Below, in pieces: positions 42,457-51,739 of a stretch of 64,000 nucleotides of DNA. The stretch lies in NCBI GenBank assembly GCA_944390005.1, contig CALXOJ010000001.1:80363-144362 (forward strand). The letters run 5' to 3'. The position numbers and the translations under genes were made by a program. Origin of the DNA: an uncultured Spirochaetota bacterium. GTDB lineage: Bacteria > Spirochaetota > Spirochaetia > JAFGXN01. The notes beneath the pieces are model-generated. The model was not told where the DNA came from. It searched no databases and saw only the letters and a program-made list of their open reading frames with translations. Positions within the stretch are counted from its first letter, which is position 1; every line of letters starts with the position of its first letter.

Positions 42457-44229
42457 ATGAGTGCAAAAGGAAAAGTATCGGGTGTCAACGGCAACATGAT
42501 TACCGTTGATGTTTCGGATAAAATCGCAATGAATGAGGTCGGTTATGTGCTTTCCGGCGGAAAGCGCTTAAAATCCGAGGTGATTCGCATCAACGGAACG
42601 ACAGCGCAAATGCAGATTTACGAAATTTCCGGCGGTATTAAAGTCGGAGATGACGTTGAGTTTTCGGGAGAAATGTTGGCGGCCGAGTTGGGACCGGGGC
42701 TTCTCGGACAGATTTACGACGGACTGCAGAATCCGCTTCCCGAACTGGCGGAAAAAACCGGTTTCTTTTTGGCGCCGGGCGTCTATTTGGATGCATTGGA
42801 TCGAAGTAAAAAGTGGGCTTTTACCCCCGCTGTTCAGACAGGAGAGACAGTCGAGGCCGGCGATACGCTGGGAACGGTTCCCGAAGGGGCGTTTACCCAC
42901 CGCATTATGGTGCCGTTTTCGATGCGGGGCCGTTATACAGTCGAATCGATTGCCGGCGAAGGCGAATATGCGGTAACGGATAAGATCGCCCGCATCAAAG
43001 ATTCAAAAGGCAACGGATTCGATTTGACCATGATGTTTGAATGGCCGGTTAAAAGGGCGATTAAATGCTACAGTGAGCGTTTGAAGCCGGTCAATCCGAT
43101 GATTTCACAGGTGCGTTTGATTGATACGTTTCTGCCGGTTGCGTTGGGCGGAACGTTCTGTATTCCCGGGCCTTTCGGTGCCGGAAAGACGGTTTTGCAG
43201 CAGACGTTGAGCCGTCACGCTGCCGTTGATATCGTTATCATTGCGGCCTGCGGTGAGCGCGCCGGTGAGGTTGTGGAAACTCTGAAAGAGTTTCCCGAAT
43301 TGACAGATCCCAAAACGGGGCGGTCGCTGATGGAACGCACCATTATCATTGCCAACACCTCGTCGATGCCTGTTGCTTCCCGCGAAGCGTCGGTTTATAC
43401 GGCAGTAACATTGGCTGAATATTATCGGCAAATGGGACTGAACGTTCTTTTGATCGCCGATTCGACTTCCCGCTGGGCTCAGGCGATGCGCGAAATGAGC
43501 GGACGTTTGGAAGAAATTCCGGGCGAAGAAGCGTTCCCCGCTTATTTGGAGTCAACCATTGCCGCTTTTTACGAAAGAGCCGGGTTGGTTAAGCTGAAGG
43601 ACGGATCGATCGGTTCTGTCACCATTGGAGGAACGGTTTCGCCTGCCGGCGGAAATTTCGATGAACCGGTGACACAGGCAACACTGAAAGTCGTCGGCGC
43701 CTTTCTCGGTCTTTCCCGCGAACGTTCCGACGCACGCAAATATCCCGCCATTCACCCGTTGGAGTCGTGGAGTAAATATAAGAGCCTGATTCCTTCGGAA
43801 GTGACCGGTTATGTTTATGATGTAATGAGAAAAAGCGCCGAAATCGATCAAATGATGAAGGTTGTCGGCGAAGAGGGCACCAGCCTTGACGATTTTCTGG
43901 TGTATCTGAAAGGTGAATATGTTGACGCGGTTTATTTTCAGCAGAACTCGTTTGATCCCGTTGACGCTGCGGTTCCGACCGAACGCCAGCACCGCTACTT
44001 CAAACTGATTGTCAAAATCGCAGCGGCTGACTTGAAATTCGAAAGCAAAGACGAGGCTCGGCGGTGGTTTGCTGAACTGCGTTTGAAAACTCTTGATTTT
44101 AACGGAACTCAATACCTTTCCGAAGATTTTCTGCGCATCGAAAAGGAAATTGAAGCGTTTGTTGATGAAAGAAAAACAGGGTATTTACCGTACAGCGAAG
44201 GTGTTTTGAAAACGGCGGAGGAAATCTGA
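42457..44229 (+). CDS. atpA: V-type ATPase catalytic subunit A
   Basis: The catalytic subunit, 590 residues. It has the N-terminal barrel, the A-subunit-specific non-homologous insert (about 110-190), the P-loop GPFGAGKT (about 237-244), the [18 protein letters not shown] block and the [25 protein letters not shown] block with the catalytic Glu. It starts 3 bases after the DUF2764 gene and ends 2 bases before subunit B. Confidence 0.97.
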   Translation: MSAKGKVSGVNGNMITVDVSDKIAMNEVGYVLSGGKRLKSEVIRINGTTAQMQIYEISGGIKVGDDVEFSGEMLAAELGPGLLGQIYDGLQNPLPELAEKTGFFLAPGVYLDALDRSKKWAFTPAVQTGETVEAGDTLGTVPEGAFTHRIMVPFSMRGRYTVESIAGEGEYAVTDKIARIKDSKGNGFDLTMMFEWPVKRAIKCYSERLKPVNPMISQVRLIDTFLPVALGGTFCIPGPFGAGKTVLQQTLSRHAAVDIVIIAACGERAGEVVETLKEFPELTDPKTGRSLMERTIIIANTSSMPVASREASVYTAVTLAEYYRQMGLNVLLIADSTSRWAQAMREMSGRLEEIPGEEAFPAYLESTIAAFYERAGLVKLKDGSIGSVTIGGTVSPAGGNFDEPVTQATLKVVGAFLGLSRERSDARKYPAIHPLESWSKYKSLIPSEVTGYVYDVMRKSAEIDQMMKVVGEEGTSLDDFLVYLKGEYVDAVYFQQNSFDPVDAAVPTERQHRYFKLIVKIAAADLKFESKDEARRWFAELRLKTLDFNGTQYLSEDFLRIEKEIEAFVDERKTGYLPYSEGVLKTAEEI

Positions 44230-44231
44230 AA

Positions 44232-45530
44232 ATGGAAAAAATTTACAGTAAAATCGAATCGATTTCAGGCAACGTGATTACCGTAAAAGCCGAAAACGTG
44301 GCTTACGGCGAATTGGCGGAAATTTCCACTTCGTTCGGAAAGTCGTTGGCGGAAGTGATTAAATTAGATCGCGATTTGGTGTCCCTGCAGGTTTTTGCCG
44401 GCGGCCGTGGAATTTCGACCGGAGATTCTGTGCGGTTTTTGGGAAATCCGATGCGTGTTTCCTTTTCTCCCGATTTGTTGGGGAGGGTATTTACCGGCTC
44501 CGGCGAGCCGCGTGACAACGGTCCGGCGCTGACCGATAACCTCATTACCATTGCCGGACCGTCGTTTAACCCTGCAAAGAGAATTGTCCCGAGTAAGATT
44601 GTCCGTACCGGTATTCCGATGATCGATTTGTTTAACACGTTGGTCGAATCTCAAAAGCTGCCGATTTTTTCCATTTCCGGGGAACCGTATAACGAACTGT
44701 TGGCGAGAATTGCGCTTCAGGCTGAGGTCGATATGATTATTCTCGGCGGAATGGGCTTGAAATACGACGATTACCTTTATTTTAAAGAGACGCTGGAAGA
44801 AGGCGGCGCGCTCTCCCGAACCGTTATGTACATTCACACCGCATCCGATCCGACTGTCGAATGTCTGATGGTTCCCGATATTTCGCTTGCTGTCGCTGAA
44901 AAGTTTGCGCTGCAGGGAAAACGCGTTTTAGTGCTTCTGACCGATATGACCAACTTTGCTGACGCCAAAAAGGAAATTTCGATTACACAGGAACAGGTTC
45001 CCTCTAACCGCGGTTATCCGGGGGACCTCTATTCGCAGTTGGCATCCCGTTACGAAAAGGCGGTCGACATCGACGGAGCCGGTTCCATCACCATTTTGGC
45101 GGTGACAACCATGCCCGGTGACGATGTCACGCATCCGGTTCCCGATAACACCGGTTACATTACGGAGGGGCAGTATTACCTAAAAGGCGGCCGTATCGAA
45201 CCGTTTGGGTCTCTGTCGCGGTTGAAACAGCAGGTGAATTCGAAGACGCGCGAAGATCATCGGACCATTATGGATGCCATGATTAAGCTTTATGCTTCCT
45301 ACAAAGATACTCTGGAGAAAAAATCGATGGGATTTTCTCTCTCCGAGTGGGACGATAAGCTGCTGAAATACGGCTACCTGTTTGAAACCAAGATGATGAA
45401 TCTTTCGGTGAATATTCCGCTTGAAGAGGCGTTGGATGAAGGCTGGAAGATGTTGGCTGAGTGTTTCGAGAAACAGGAGACCGGAATCAAAACGGAGTTA
45501 ATCGAAAAATTCTGGCCGAAAGAGGTTTAG
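44232..45530 (+). CDS. atpB: V-type ATPase regulatory subunit B
   Basis: The non-catalytic nucleotide-binding subunit, 432 residues. The P-loop is absent ([20 protein letters not shown] in its place), as expected for [38 protein letters not shown] and the [12 protein letters not shown] block are conserved. Start and end spacing (2 bases and 3 bases) show tight operon packing. Confidence 0.97.
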   Translation: MEKIYSKIESISGNVITVKAENVAYGELAEISTSFGKSLAEVIKLDRDLVSLQVFAGGRGISTGDSVRFLGNPMRVSFSPDLLGRVFTGSGEPRDNGPALTDNLITIAGPSFNPAKRIVPSKIVRTGIPMIDLFNTLVESQKLPIFSISGEPYNELLARIALQAEVDMIILGGMGLKYDDYLYFKETLEEGGALSRTVMYIHTASDPTVECLMVPDISLAVAEKFALQGKRVLVLLTDMTNFADAKKEISITQEQVPSNRGYPGDLYSQLASRYEKAVDIDGAGSITILAVTTMPGDDVTHPVPDNTGYITEGQYYLKGGRIEPFGSLSRLKQQVNSKTREDHRTIMDAMIKLYASYKDTLEKKSMGFSLSEWDDKLLKYGYLFETKMMNLSVNIPLEEALDEGWKMLAECFEKQETGIKTELIEKFWPKEV

Positions 45531-45533
45531 ACG

Positions 45534-46139
45534 ATGGCTAAGTTTAAACTGACAAAAAACGAGCAGAAGAAGCAGAAAGACCGACTGAAAATGTTTACCC
45601 GCTATCTGCCTACTTTGCAGTTAAAAAAGCAGCAGCTGCAGACGGAAATTCGTTCGATAGAAGCGCGTGCGGCAGCTGTGTTCGAACGGAAACGGCAGCT
45701 GGAGGCTGACTTTAAAGAGTGGATTGCCGTTTTCGGCGATTCGTTCGAATTGAAACCGGAGTGGATTAAAATTCGAGCCATCCGCCGCGGAGAAGGCAAT
45801 ATTGCCGGTATCCGAATTCCTGTTTTCGAGAGCGTTGATTTTGTCGAAACTCGCTACGATTTGTATTTAACGCCGCTGTGGATCGATAAGGCAATTGTCA
45901 AAATGAAAGAGGTCATCGCTTTGGACATGGAGATTAAGGTTCTCAATGAACAGATTGCTGTGCTCAGCCGCGAATTGAGGACAGCAACGCAGCGGGTCAA
46001 TCTCTTTGAAAAGGTCAAAATTCCGGAAACTCGCGAAATCATTAAAAAGATTTCTATTTATCTGGGTGATCAACAAACTTCCGAAGTGGTGCGCGGGAAG
46101 ATTGCCAAGAAAAAATTGACAAGGACGGCCGAATCATGA
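45534..46139 (+). CDS. atpD: V-type ATPase subunit D
   Basis: The central-shaft subunit of 201 residues, two long antiparallel helices (about 1-75 and 115-190; starts AKFKLTKNEQKKQKDRLKMFTRYLPTLQLKKQQLQ). Its stop overlaps the start of atpI by 4 bases. It turns with the rotor and couples catalysis to ion movement. Confidence 0.93.
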   Translation: MAKFKLTKNEQKKQKDRLKMFTRYLPTLQLKKQQLQTEIRSIEARAAAVFERKRQLEADFKEWIAVFGDSFELKPEWIKIRAIRRGEGNIAGIRIPVFESVDFVETRYDLYLTPLWIDKAIVKMKEVIALDMEIKVLNEQIAVLSRELRTATQRVNLFEKVKIPETREIIKKISIYLGDQQTSEVVRGKIAKKKLTRTAES

Positions 46140-47956
46140 TTGTGAAGATGAAAAAAGCGGTCGTTTTTATGAAAACATCGCAAAAAACAAGGACGTTGGA
46201 AATTTTGCGTGACGTCGGCGTGCTTCACCTCTCTTCCGTAACTCCGAAAGAGGGCTCGTCTCTTGAAGAGCTGAAACGGGCGAAAGAGCAGACGTTGCTG
46301 GCGATTGCTCTGCTTTCAGATTTAAAAAAGAAAAAGGACGGCAGAACAATTGAATTCGATGCGGCTGAAGCTGCTTCTTCCGTTGCGGAGCTGTATGCGG
46401 AAATTGCACGCTTAAACGAGGATTCGGGGCGTTGTCGGGCGCAAATTACGGCGTTGGAGCCGTGGGGAAACTTCTCTCCCGAAGATTTGAAAACGCTCTC
46501 TGCCGCCGGATTGAAAATTCGACTTTTTTCGCTGTCGGAAAAGCAGCTGAAAGCGCTGCCTGAAACGGTTTCCTATGTCGTTTTACGAAAAACAAAAAAA
46601 ATGACGGCGGTTGCTGTTTTGAATGAAGATGGGGAAATTGACGGAACCGAACAGCCTCTTCCTGAACATTCTTTGCAGCATTGGTATGATCAAATCGAAG
46701 AGAATAACCGTTTGACGGCGGCTGCGCGGACAAAAATCGAGTCGTATGCGGGCGCTCTTTCTGCGCTGCACAGCCGGATTAAGACGTTGGATGCCGAGAT
46801 TGAATTCGAAACGGTGCGCAGCGGAGCCGACGGAGATGAAGAGGTCTCTTGGGTCAGCGGATTTGTTCCCGTAGATACTTTGGATACACTGAAAAAAAGG
46901 TGCGCTGAAAATGCAATCGGATTGGTTTTGGCTGAACCGGACGATGATGATCCCGTGCCGACGAAAATTAAAAACGGAAGAATCGTTTCGTTGATTCAGC
47001 CGCTCTTTGATTTTTTGGGAACGGTGCCCGGTTACAAAGAGGCTGACGTCAACGGTTTTGTGCTGTTCTTCTTTTCAATTTTCTTCGCGATGATTTTGGG
47101 AGACGCCGGCTACGGACTGATTTTTCTGACCGCTTCGGTTGCGGGAATGTTTCTTACCAAAAAGAAGTCGGGAAAAGTTGCACCGGTGACGGTGTTGCTG
47201 ACGTGGCTCAGTTTTTGTGTCGTGGTTTGGGGCGCTCTGTCGGGAAACTGGTTTGCTTCCCAGACGCTGGCGCAGTGGGCTCCGCTGAAAGCGATTACCG
47301 TTCCGGCTCTCGACGCATTCGGAGCTCAGTCGTCGGATTCGGTTAAATTCCTCAGTTTTTTTATCGGAACCGTTCAGATTTCCATCGCTCATATTTGGAG
47401 TTTTATCCGCGGTTTGAGGGAAAAGCCCCGTGTCAAAGCGCTGACTGACATCGGCTGGCTGATGGCGTGCTGGGGATTGTTTAACTTGATGCTGAATTTG
47501 ATTCTGAAAAAACCGATGCTGCCGGTTTCTTACGGATTGATCGGCGGCGGCGTGCTCTTTTTGATTCTCTTCGGCAAACAGGATGATAATCACTTCTTTA
47601 AAAATATCGGGAAAGGTTTGCTCGGCATCGTGTCAACTTTCCTGAATACCGTGAATATGTTCTCGGATATCATGAGTTATATTCGGCTTTTTGCCGTCGG
47701 ATTGGCGTCGTTTCAGATTGAACTGGCGTTTTCTTCGATTGCGGGAAGTTTGTCGGAATCGCTCGGCGTTCCCGGAATGATTTTCGGTGCGGTTGTCCTT
47801 CTTTTCGGACATGCGCTGAACATGATGCTGGGCGTTCTGGCGATTCTGGTTCACGCCGTCCGGCTGAATTTGTTGGAATTTGCGGGACATTTGGGGCAGC
47901 AATGGGTGGGAATCAAGTACCGTCCGTTTGAAAATACGAAAACCAATCAGGAGTAA
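46136..47956 (+). CDS. atpI: V-type ATPase subunit I (a-type stator)
   Basis: The stator subunit of 606 residues: a cytoplasmic coiled-coil N-terminus of about 290 residues, then seven to eight membrane helices from about residue 300 (NGFVLFFFSIFFAMILGDAGYGLIF). The helix with the essential Arg is in IMSYIRLFAVGLASFQIE. It contains the half-channels for the ion that passes the K-subunit ring. The start overlaps atpD by 4 bases. Confidence 0.94.
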   Translation: MIVKMKKAVVFMKTSQKTRTLEILRDVGVLHLSSVTPKEGSSLEELKRAKEQTLLAIALLSDLKKKKDGRTIEFDAAEAASSVAELYAEIARLNEDSGRCRAQITALEPWGNFSPEDLKTLSAAGLKIRLFSLSEKQLKALPETVSYVVLRKTKKMTAVAVLNEDGEIDGTEQPLPEHSLQHWYDQIEENNRLTAAARTKIESYAGALSALHSRIKTLDAEIEFETVRSGADGDEEVSWVSGFVPVDTLDTLKKRCAENAIGLVLAEPDDDDPVPTKIKNGRIVSLIQPLFDFLGTVPGYKEADVNGFVLFFFSIFFAMILGDAGYGLIFLTASVAGMFLTKKKSGKVAPVTVLLTWLSFCVVVWGALSGNWFASQTLAQWAPLKAITVPALDAFGAQSSDSVKFLSFFIGTVQISIAHIWSFIRGLREKPRVKALTDIGWLMACWGLFNLMLNLILKKPMLPVSYGLIGGGVLFLILFGKQDDNHFFKNIGKGLLGIVSTFLNTVNMFSDIMSYIRLFAVGLASFQIELAFSSIAGSLSESLGVPGMIFGAVVLLFGHALNMMLGVLAILVHAVRLNLLEFAGHLGQQWVGIKYRPFENTKTNQE

Positions 47957-47965
47957 GGAGATTTT

Positions 47966-48478
47966 ATGTTTAATTTCGGTTATTTGGGTGTGGCAGCTTC
48001 GTTGGCGTTGGCTGCGTTCGGATCGGCGATGGGAATCGGTGTTGCAGGGCAGGCCGCTATCGGGGCATGGAAGAAAAGTTATCAGCAGAACAAAGCGGCT
48101 CCGTTTATGTTGGTCGTTTACTGCGGTTTTCCGCTGTCTCAGACGCTGTATGGCTTCGTATTGATTCTCGCTTCACTGCTGCCGAACATTTCGGTTGTGG
48201 ATCCGTGGTTGATTACCGCAGCGGGTATTTTCGGCGGAATCGGTATGGGGGCTTCGGCTTACGCTCAGGGAAAGGCGGCGGCGTGTGCCTGTGACGCTTA
48301 TGCGGAAACCGGAAAAGGCGGCGCGAACTATATTATCGTTCTCGGTATGATTGAAACCGTCGCGATTTTCATTATGGCTCTGATGCTGACGGTTGTTGCT
48401 CAAGCTCCGCGTTTGGATGCGGCCGCTGTTGAAGCAGTCGAAACGGCAGCGCTGACGGTTTCCTCGTTTTTGTCGTAA
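47966..48478 (+). CDS. atpK: V-type ATPase rotor subunit K with a sodium-type binding site
   Basis: A 170-residue four-helix (double-hairpin) proteolipid that forms the rotor ring. The ion site has the residues of the E. hirae sodium ATPase in the same spacing: S58 and Q59 (for T64, Q65), Y62 (for Y68), Q101 (for Q110) and E130 (for E139). The Ala-rich tail after residue 146 is longer than in most family members. It ends the operon; a strong terminator follows. Confidence 0.93.
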   Translation: MFNFGYLGVAASLALAAFGSAMGIGVAGQAAIGAWKKSYQQNKAAPFMLVVYCGFPLSQTLYGFVLILASLLPNISVVDPWLITAAGIFGGIGMGASAYAQGKAAACACDAYAETGKGGANYIIVLGMIETVAIFIMALMLTVVAQAPRLDAAAVEAVETAALTVSSFLS

Positions 48479-48501
48479 ATTTCGGCAGCTGTTTGCGTTT
48501 G

Positions 48502-48531
48502 AAGGTCTCCGTCTAACGGAGGCCTTTTTTT
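48502..48531 (+). terminator. V-ATPase operon terminator
   Basis: A 10-bp stem (48502-48511 with 48517-48526, one G-T wobble) and a T-run (48525-48531). It lies 24 bases after the atpK stop. Confidence 0.9.
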
Positions 48532-48563
48532 GCAGGTCGATTAGAACTTTCTCCGGTATCGGG

Positions 48564-51455
48564 TTAAAATTCAGATTGATTCGGTTTCAGATCGATTCCT
48601 TTCGGAATGGTTTTTACAGGCGCCGGTTCGAACGGGAGATGGTTTAAACGGTAATAATCGGTGCTCCAAATTTTATTGTTGCACCCTTTCCCGTTTGCCT
48701 TATAGTTGGTGCATCCCAGGAAATATTTTCCGTCTTTTTGAGGTTTTGCGATTAAATAGCCGTCGCATTTATTACATTTTTGAACGGATAATTTTCCGGC
48801 TTTGATTTCATTTGTCATAAAATCGCAAATTTCAGGATCATTCATGCAGATCCATAATTTCAGACCGTAAGAGTTTTTGTACTTGAATTGCAGCGGGTAT
48901 CCGCATATCGGACAGGATTTTTTGAATGAAAATTCGTTGTCTATTCCGGATTTCCAGTCGCCTTTTAAAACGACGTTTTTGTAGTCTTGTTTGATTTCCA
49001 ACAAAAATTCCGATGGATTTTCTTCGGGCGCAATGAAATAAACGCGGTTTTTTGTTCTTGTCATGGCGACGTAAAAAAGACGGCGTTCTTCCGCGGCTTC
49101 GATGGCGCAGTCCTGTTTAACGACGTAATTTAAGACCGGATCATTTTCTATCTTGGAGGGGAATCCGTATGTTCCGTTTTTACCGTTGATAACGATGACG
49201 TTGTCATAACCCAAGCCTTTTGAGGCGTGAGCCGTCATAAAAGTTATTTTTAGTTGAGGGTATTTCAAATTCTTGATGCGGTTACCGTAATCATGATATT
49301 CAAACAGGCCGGAACGCTCCAAATTCACTCCGTCAAACCCGAAGCGTCCCAGTAACAGAATCTCTTGTTTTGAGGAATCTTTTCCTTCTTGTTTGTTGAA
49401 AGTAAGAATTTGTTCGATTGCGGTTTCAACTGCTTTTGCAAGATTGTATTGCGCTCCTCCTTGATTCGGGAATTTCTGATTTTTTCGGGAACTGTAAGTA
49501 TAAATGATAACAGGGTCTGTTATTGTTTTTGGAGATTTGAGAGTCTTTTTGATTTGAAGGGAATTCTTTTGGATGAAATTCCCCGCAATATCTATGACCT
49601 CCTGAGAATTACGGTAAGTCTTTGTGATTTGCAGAATTTTTGCATAACCCATTATTTTTTCAAACTGCATAAATAATGAAATGTCCGATCCGCTGAACGC
49701 ATAAATGGACTGCCAGTCATCTCCGACGGCAATAATTTTCGCGGATGAGACCTCCCGAAGCGCTCCGACCAAGTCAAAACGCTGACGGGAGATATCCTGG
49801 TATTCGTCTACGATAATATATTTGAAATCGATTTGATTGGCGATGTTCTGTGATTCTTTTAATAATTGAGCTGACTTATTGATCATATCCGAAAAATCTA
49901 TGGCGTTATGATTATTTAAATAGCGCTCGTATTCAAGATAGCATTCTTTGCAGATGCTCAAAAAAAGTTTTGTGCGTACATTGTCTGACTGAATTCGCCA
50001 TTCGTCAAATTTTTCGACGGTATATCCGTTTGTTTTAAAATTTGAGATAAATCTGTTGACAAGATTAATTAATTTACGGACGTAACGGCTTCCGTCTTGA
50101 ACGGCTATTTTTTTCATGATCTCTTTATTGTCGCGGGGCTGTAAAACAAAGCCTGCCTGCTCCAGCTGTTCTTTTAAGTGTTCCGTCAGGGACCGTCTGT
50201 CGGTAAATTCGGAGAAGGTGAATAATAATTTTGTTCCGTGTTTTTTATGCAAGGCGATTTTATCGCGAATGGCTTTTTTATATTTTTCCAGTTCCTCCTG
50301 CGAATAACGGGTGCTGAATCCTTTTTGCGTGATCCCAAAGTGTTCAATATAAGCCTCTCTGCCGTTTTGACGGATGATAAAATCCGGAGTATACGGTTTT
50401 TTCGATCCTTCAATGTAATACGGATACTGAGGTTCATACTCGTAATTAATGTTATTCAGATAGAGAAAGTTGGCAATCCGCACTTCCTGCTGTGAGCGGA
50501 GAATTTCGTTTTGAATGGTTACGCAGGACTTTTTAAAATCCTTTTGAATTTCTATCTGACGGGAGTATTCCCCCAGTTCGCTTTTCATTGTAGAAAAATC
50601 AGAAGAAGCGAGTTTTTCGAATAATTCATCTTTTGTTTTAGCCTGGATGGGTGCGTCAAAATAGTCGGCGAAAAAGCGAATCAAATCATCAACAACTTTT
50701 TGATTCTGTAAGACAGCGTCCTGAAAGTAATCTTCAAGAACGAAATATAATTTTTCGTTTTGAACAATATTCGGAGCTTCATCGGTTTCTTTCCGCAGAA
50801 TGGCATTGCCGGTCGAATGGAATGTTGTGATGGGGCAATCAATATGAAGCTGTCTTTGTATTTTTTCTTTCAATTCGCCGACAGCTTTATTCGTGAATGA
50901 AATGACAAGAATTTCCTTCGGATCAATCCCTTTTTTTTCTACAAGATATTTGATCTTTGCGGCGACGGTAGTTGTTTTTCCCGCTCCCGCACCGGCAATG
51001 ACAAGACAGTAATCTTCGTCGGTCAGAACAACGGCGCGCTGATCGTCGTCAAGGGAGATGTGCGGATCTATTTCTTTCAGTATTTCGTCCAAATATTCTT
51101 TTTCACTCCGCAGTTTCCGTTTTAAAAAATCCTCGTTATGTTTATCCGTTAAATTCCTGATTGAATCGTATTTTTCAATGAGTGTGCGGACGGAGTGGAT
51201 TTTGAGAGAGTGTTTTTTGCAAAAAGAAGGGAGCAGTTGATCCCGGTTTAACTGTTTTAAGTATGAAATGACGGGTTTGTACGGTTCGAGTGCGGTTTGA
51301 TATTGTCTCCTTGAGATGTATTCATCGGAAGTCAGTAAGGTTTTGATATGAGTCTCTGCGTCAGATAAATTTCCGGGTAATTCATTTGAGAAATAATCTG
51401 TCGTTTTCGGTGAGTTGTATCGGTGTAATTTTCTGAGCTTTCCAAAAACAGGCAT
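48564..51455 (-). CDS. UvrD/HelIV-like superfamily I helicase with inserted PD-(D/E)XK-like nuclease and zinc ribbons
   Basis: A 963-residue DNA helicase of the UvrD/Rep/HelD type. Walker A is GAGAGKTT (155-162), Walker B VDEYQD (549-554), and the C-terminal motif LFYVAMTRTKNRVYFI ends the motor. Between helicase motifs, residues 322-372 carry a restriction-endonuclease-like insertion with E324, D358 (in TPDF) and E371 (YIEHFG), the spacing of a PD-(D/E)XK core. The C-terminus has two four-Cys ribbons, C848, C851, C870, C877 and C894, C897, C915, C925, like topoisomerase I zinc domains. The gene reads visibly more A+T-rich than its neighbours, so horizontal origin is possible. It stands alone on the minus strand. 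Confidence 0.87.
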   Translation of the reverse strand: MPVFGKLRKLHRYNSPKTTDYFSNELPGNLSDAETHIKTLLTSDEYISRRQYQTALEPYKPVISYLKQLNRDQLLPSFCKKHSLKIHSVRTLIEKYDSIRNLTDKHNEDFLKRKLRSEKEYLDEILKEIDPHISLDDDQRAVVLTDEDYCLVIAGAGAGKTTTVAAKIKYLVEKKGIDPKEILVISFTNKAVGELKEKIQRQLHIDCPITTFHSTGNAILRKETDEAPNIVQNEKLYFVLEDYFQDAVLQNQKVVDDLIRFFADYFDAPIQAKTKDELFEKLASSDFSTMKSELGEYSRQIEIQKDFKKSCVTIQNEILRSQQEVRIANFLYLNNINYEYEPQYPYYIEGSKKPYTPDFIIRQNGREAYIEHFGITQKGFSTRYSQEELEKYKKAIRDKIALHKKHGTKLLFTFSEFTDRRSLTEHLKEQLEQAGFVLQPRDNKEIMKKIAVQDGSRYVRKLINLVNRFISNFKTNGYTVEKFDEWRIQSDNVRTKLFLSICKECYLEYERYLNNHNAIDFSDMINKSAQLLKESQNIANQIDFKYIIVDEYQDISRQRFDLVGALREVSSAKIIAVGDDWQSIYAFSGSDISLFMQFEKIMGYAKILQITKTYRNSQEVIDIAGNFIQKNSLQIKKTLKSPKTITDPVIIYTYSSRKNQKFPNQGGAQYNLAKAVETAIEQILTFNKQEGKDSSKQEILLLGRFGFDGVNLERSGLFEYHDYGNRIKNLKYPQLKITFMTAHASKGLGYDNVIVINGKNGTYGFPSKIENDPVLNYVVKQDCAIEAAEERRLFYVAMTRTKNRVYFIAPEENPSEFLLEIKQDYKNVVLKGDWKSGIDNEFSFKKSCPICGYPLQFKYKNSYGLKLWICMNDPEICDFMTNEIKAGKLSVQKCNKCDGYLIAKPQKDGKYFLGCTNYKANGKGCNNKIWSTDYYRLNHLPFEPAPVKTIPKGIDLKPNQSEF

Positions 51456-51577
51456 AATGATATATCTCTCAATTTTATCACTTTTTTGCGCAAAATAACA
51501 GCATAAAAATATTATTTTCGCTTAAATAACGGTAAAATTTCATAAACACGTTGCGGTTTAAAATCCTCTCAATCCGG

Positions 51578-51605
51578 TTGACTTTTTTCGGCGGGTGTGC
51601 ATAAT
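51578..51605 (+). promoter_or_regulatory. Promoter of the AURKAIP1/COX24 mini-gene and dxs
   Basis: TTGACT (51578-51583), a 16-base spacer and CATAAT (51600-51605), 28 bases before the GTG at 51633. Confidence 0.7.
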
Positions 51606-51632
51606 AAAAGAAAATGCAGAAGGAGAACGATC

Positions 51633-51722
51633 GTGCCTTGCGGAAGAAAACGAAAAAAGCACAAAATTGCAACTCATAAACGGAAAAAGAAACTGAGAAA
51701 GAACAGACACAAGAAAAAATAA
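51633..51722 (+). CDS. AURKAIP1/COX24-domain mini-protein (ribosome-associated)
   Basis: A 29-residue, extremely basic protein (MPCGRKRKKHKIATHKRKKK then LRKNRHKKK) that starts with GTG at 51633 and ends at TAA 51720-51722. It matches the KRKxHKxxTHKRKKxLRKNRHKKK pattern of the AURKAIP1/COX24 domain, which in bacteria is a tiny small-subunit ribosomal protein, related to mitochondrial mS38. AGGAGA at 51621-51626 is a good ribosome-binding site. It is co-transcribed with dxs, which starts 17 bases downstream. It is too short for most gene-length cut-offs and is easily missed. Confidence 0.88.
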   Translation: MPCGRKRKKHKIATHKRKKKLRKNRHKKK

Positions 51723-51739
51723 TTGCATCGGGTCGGCAC

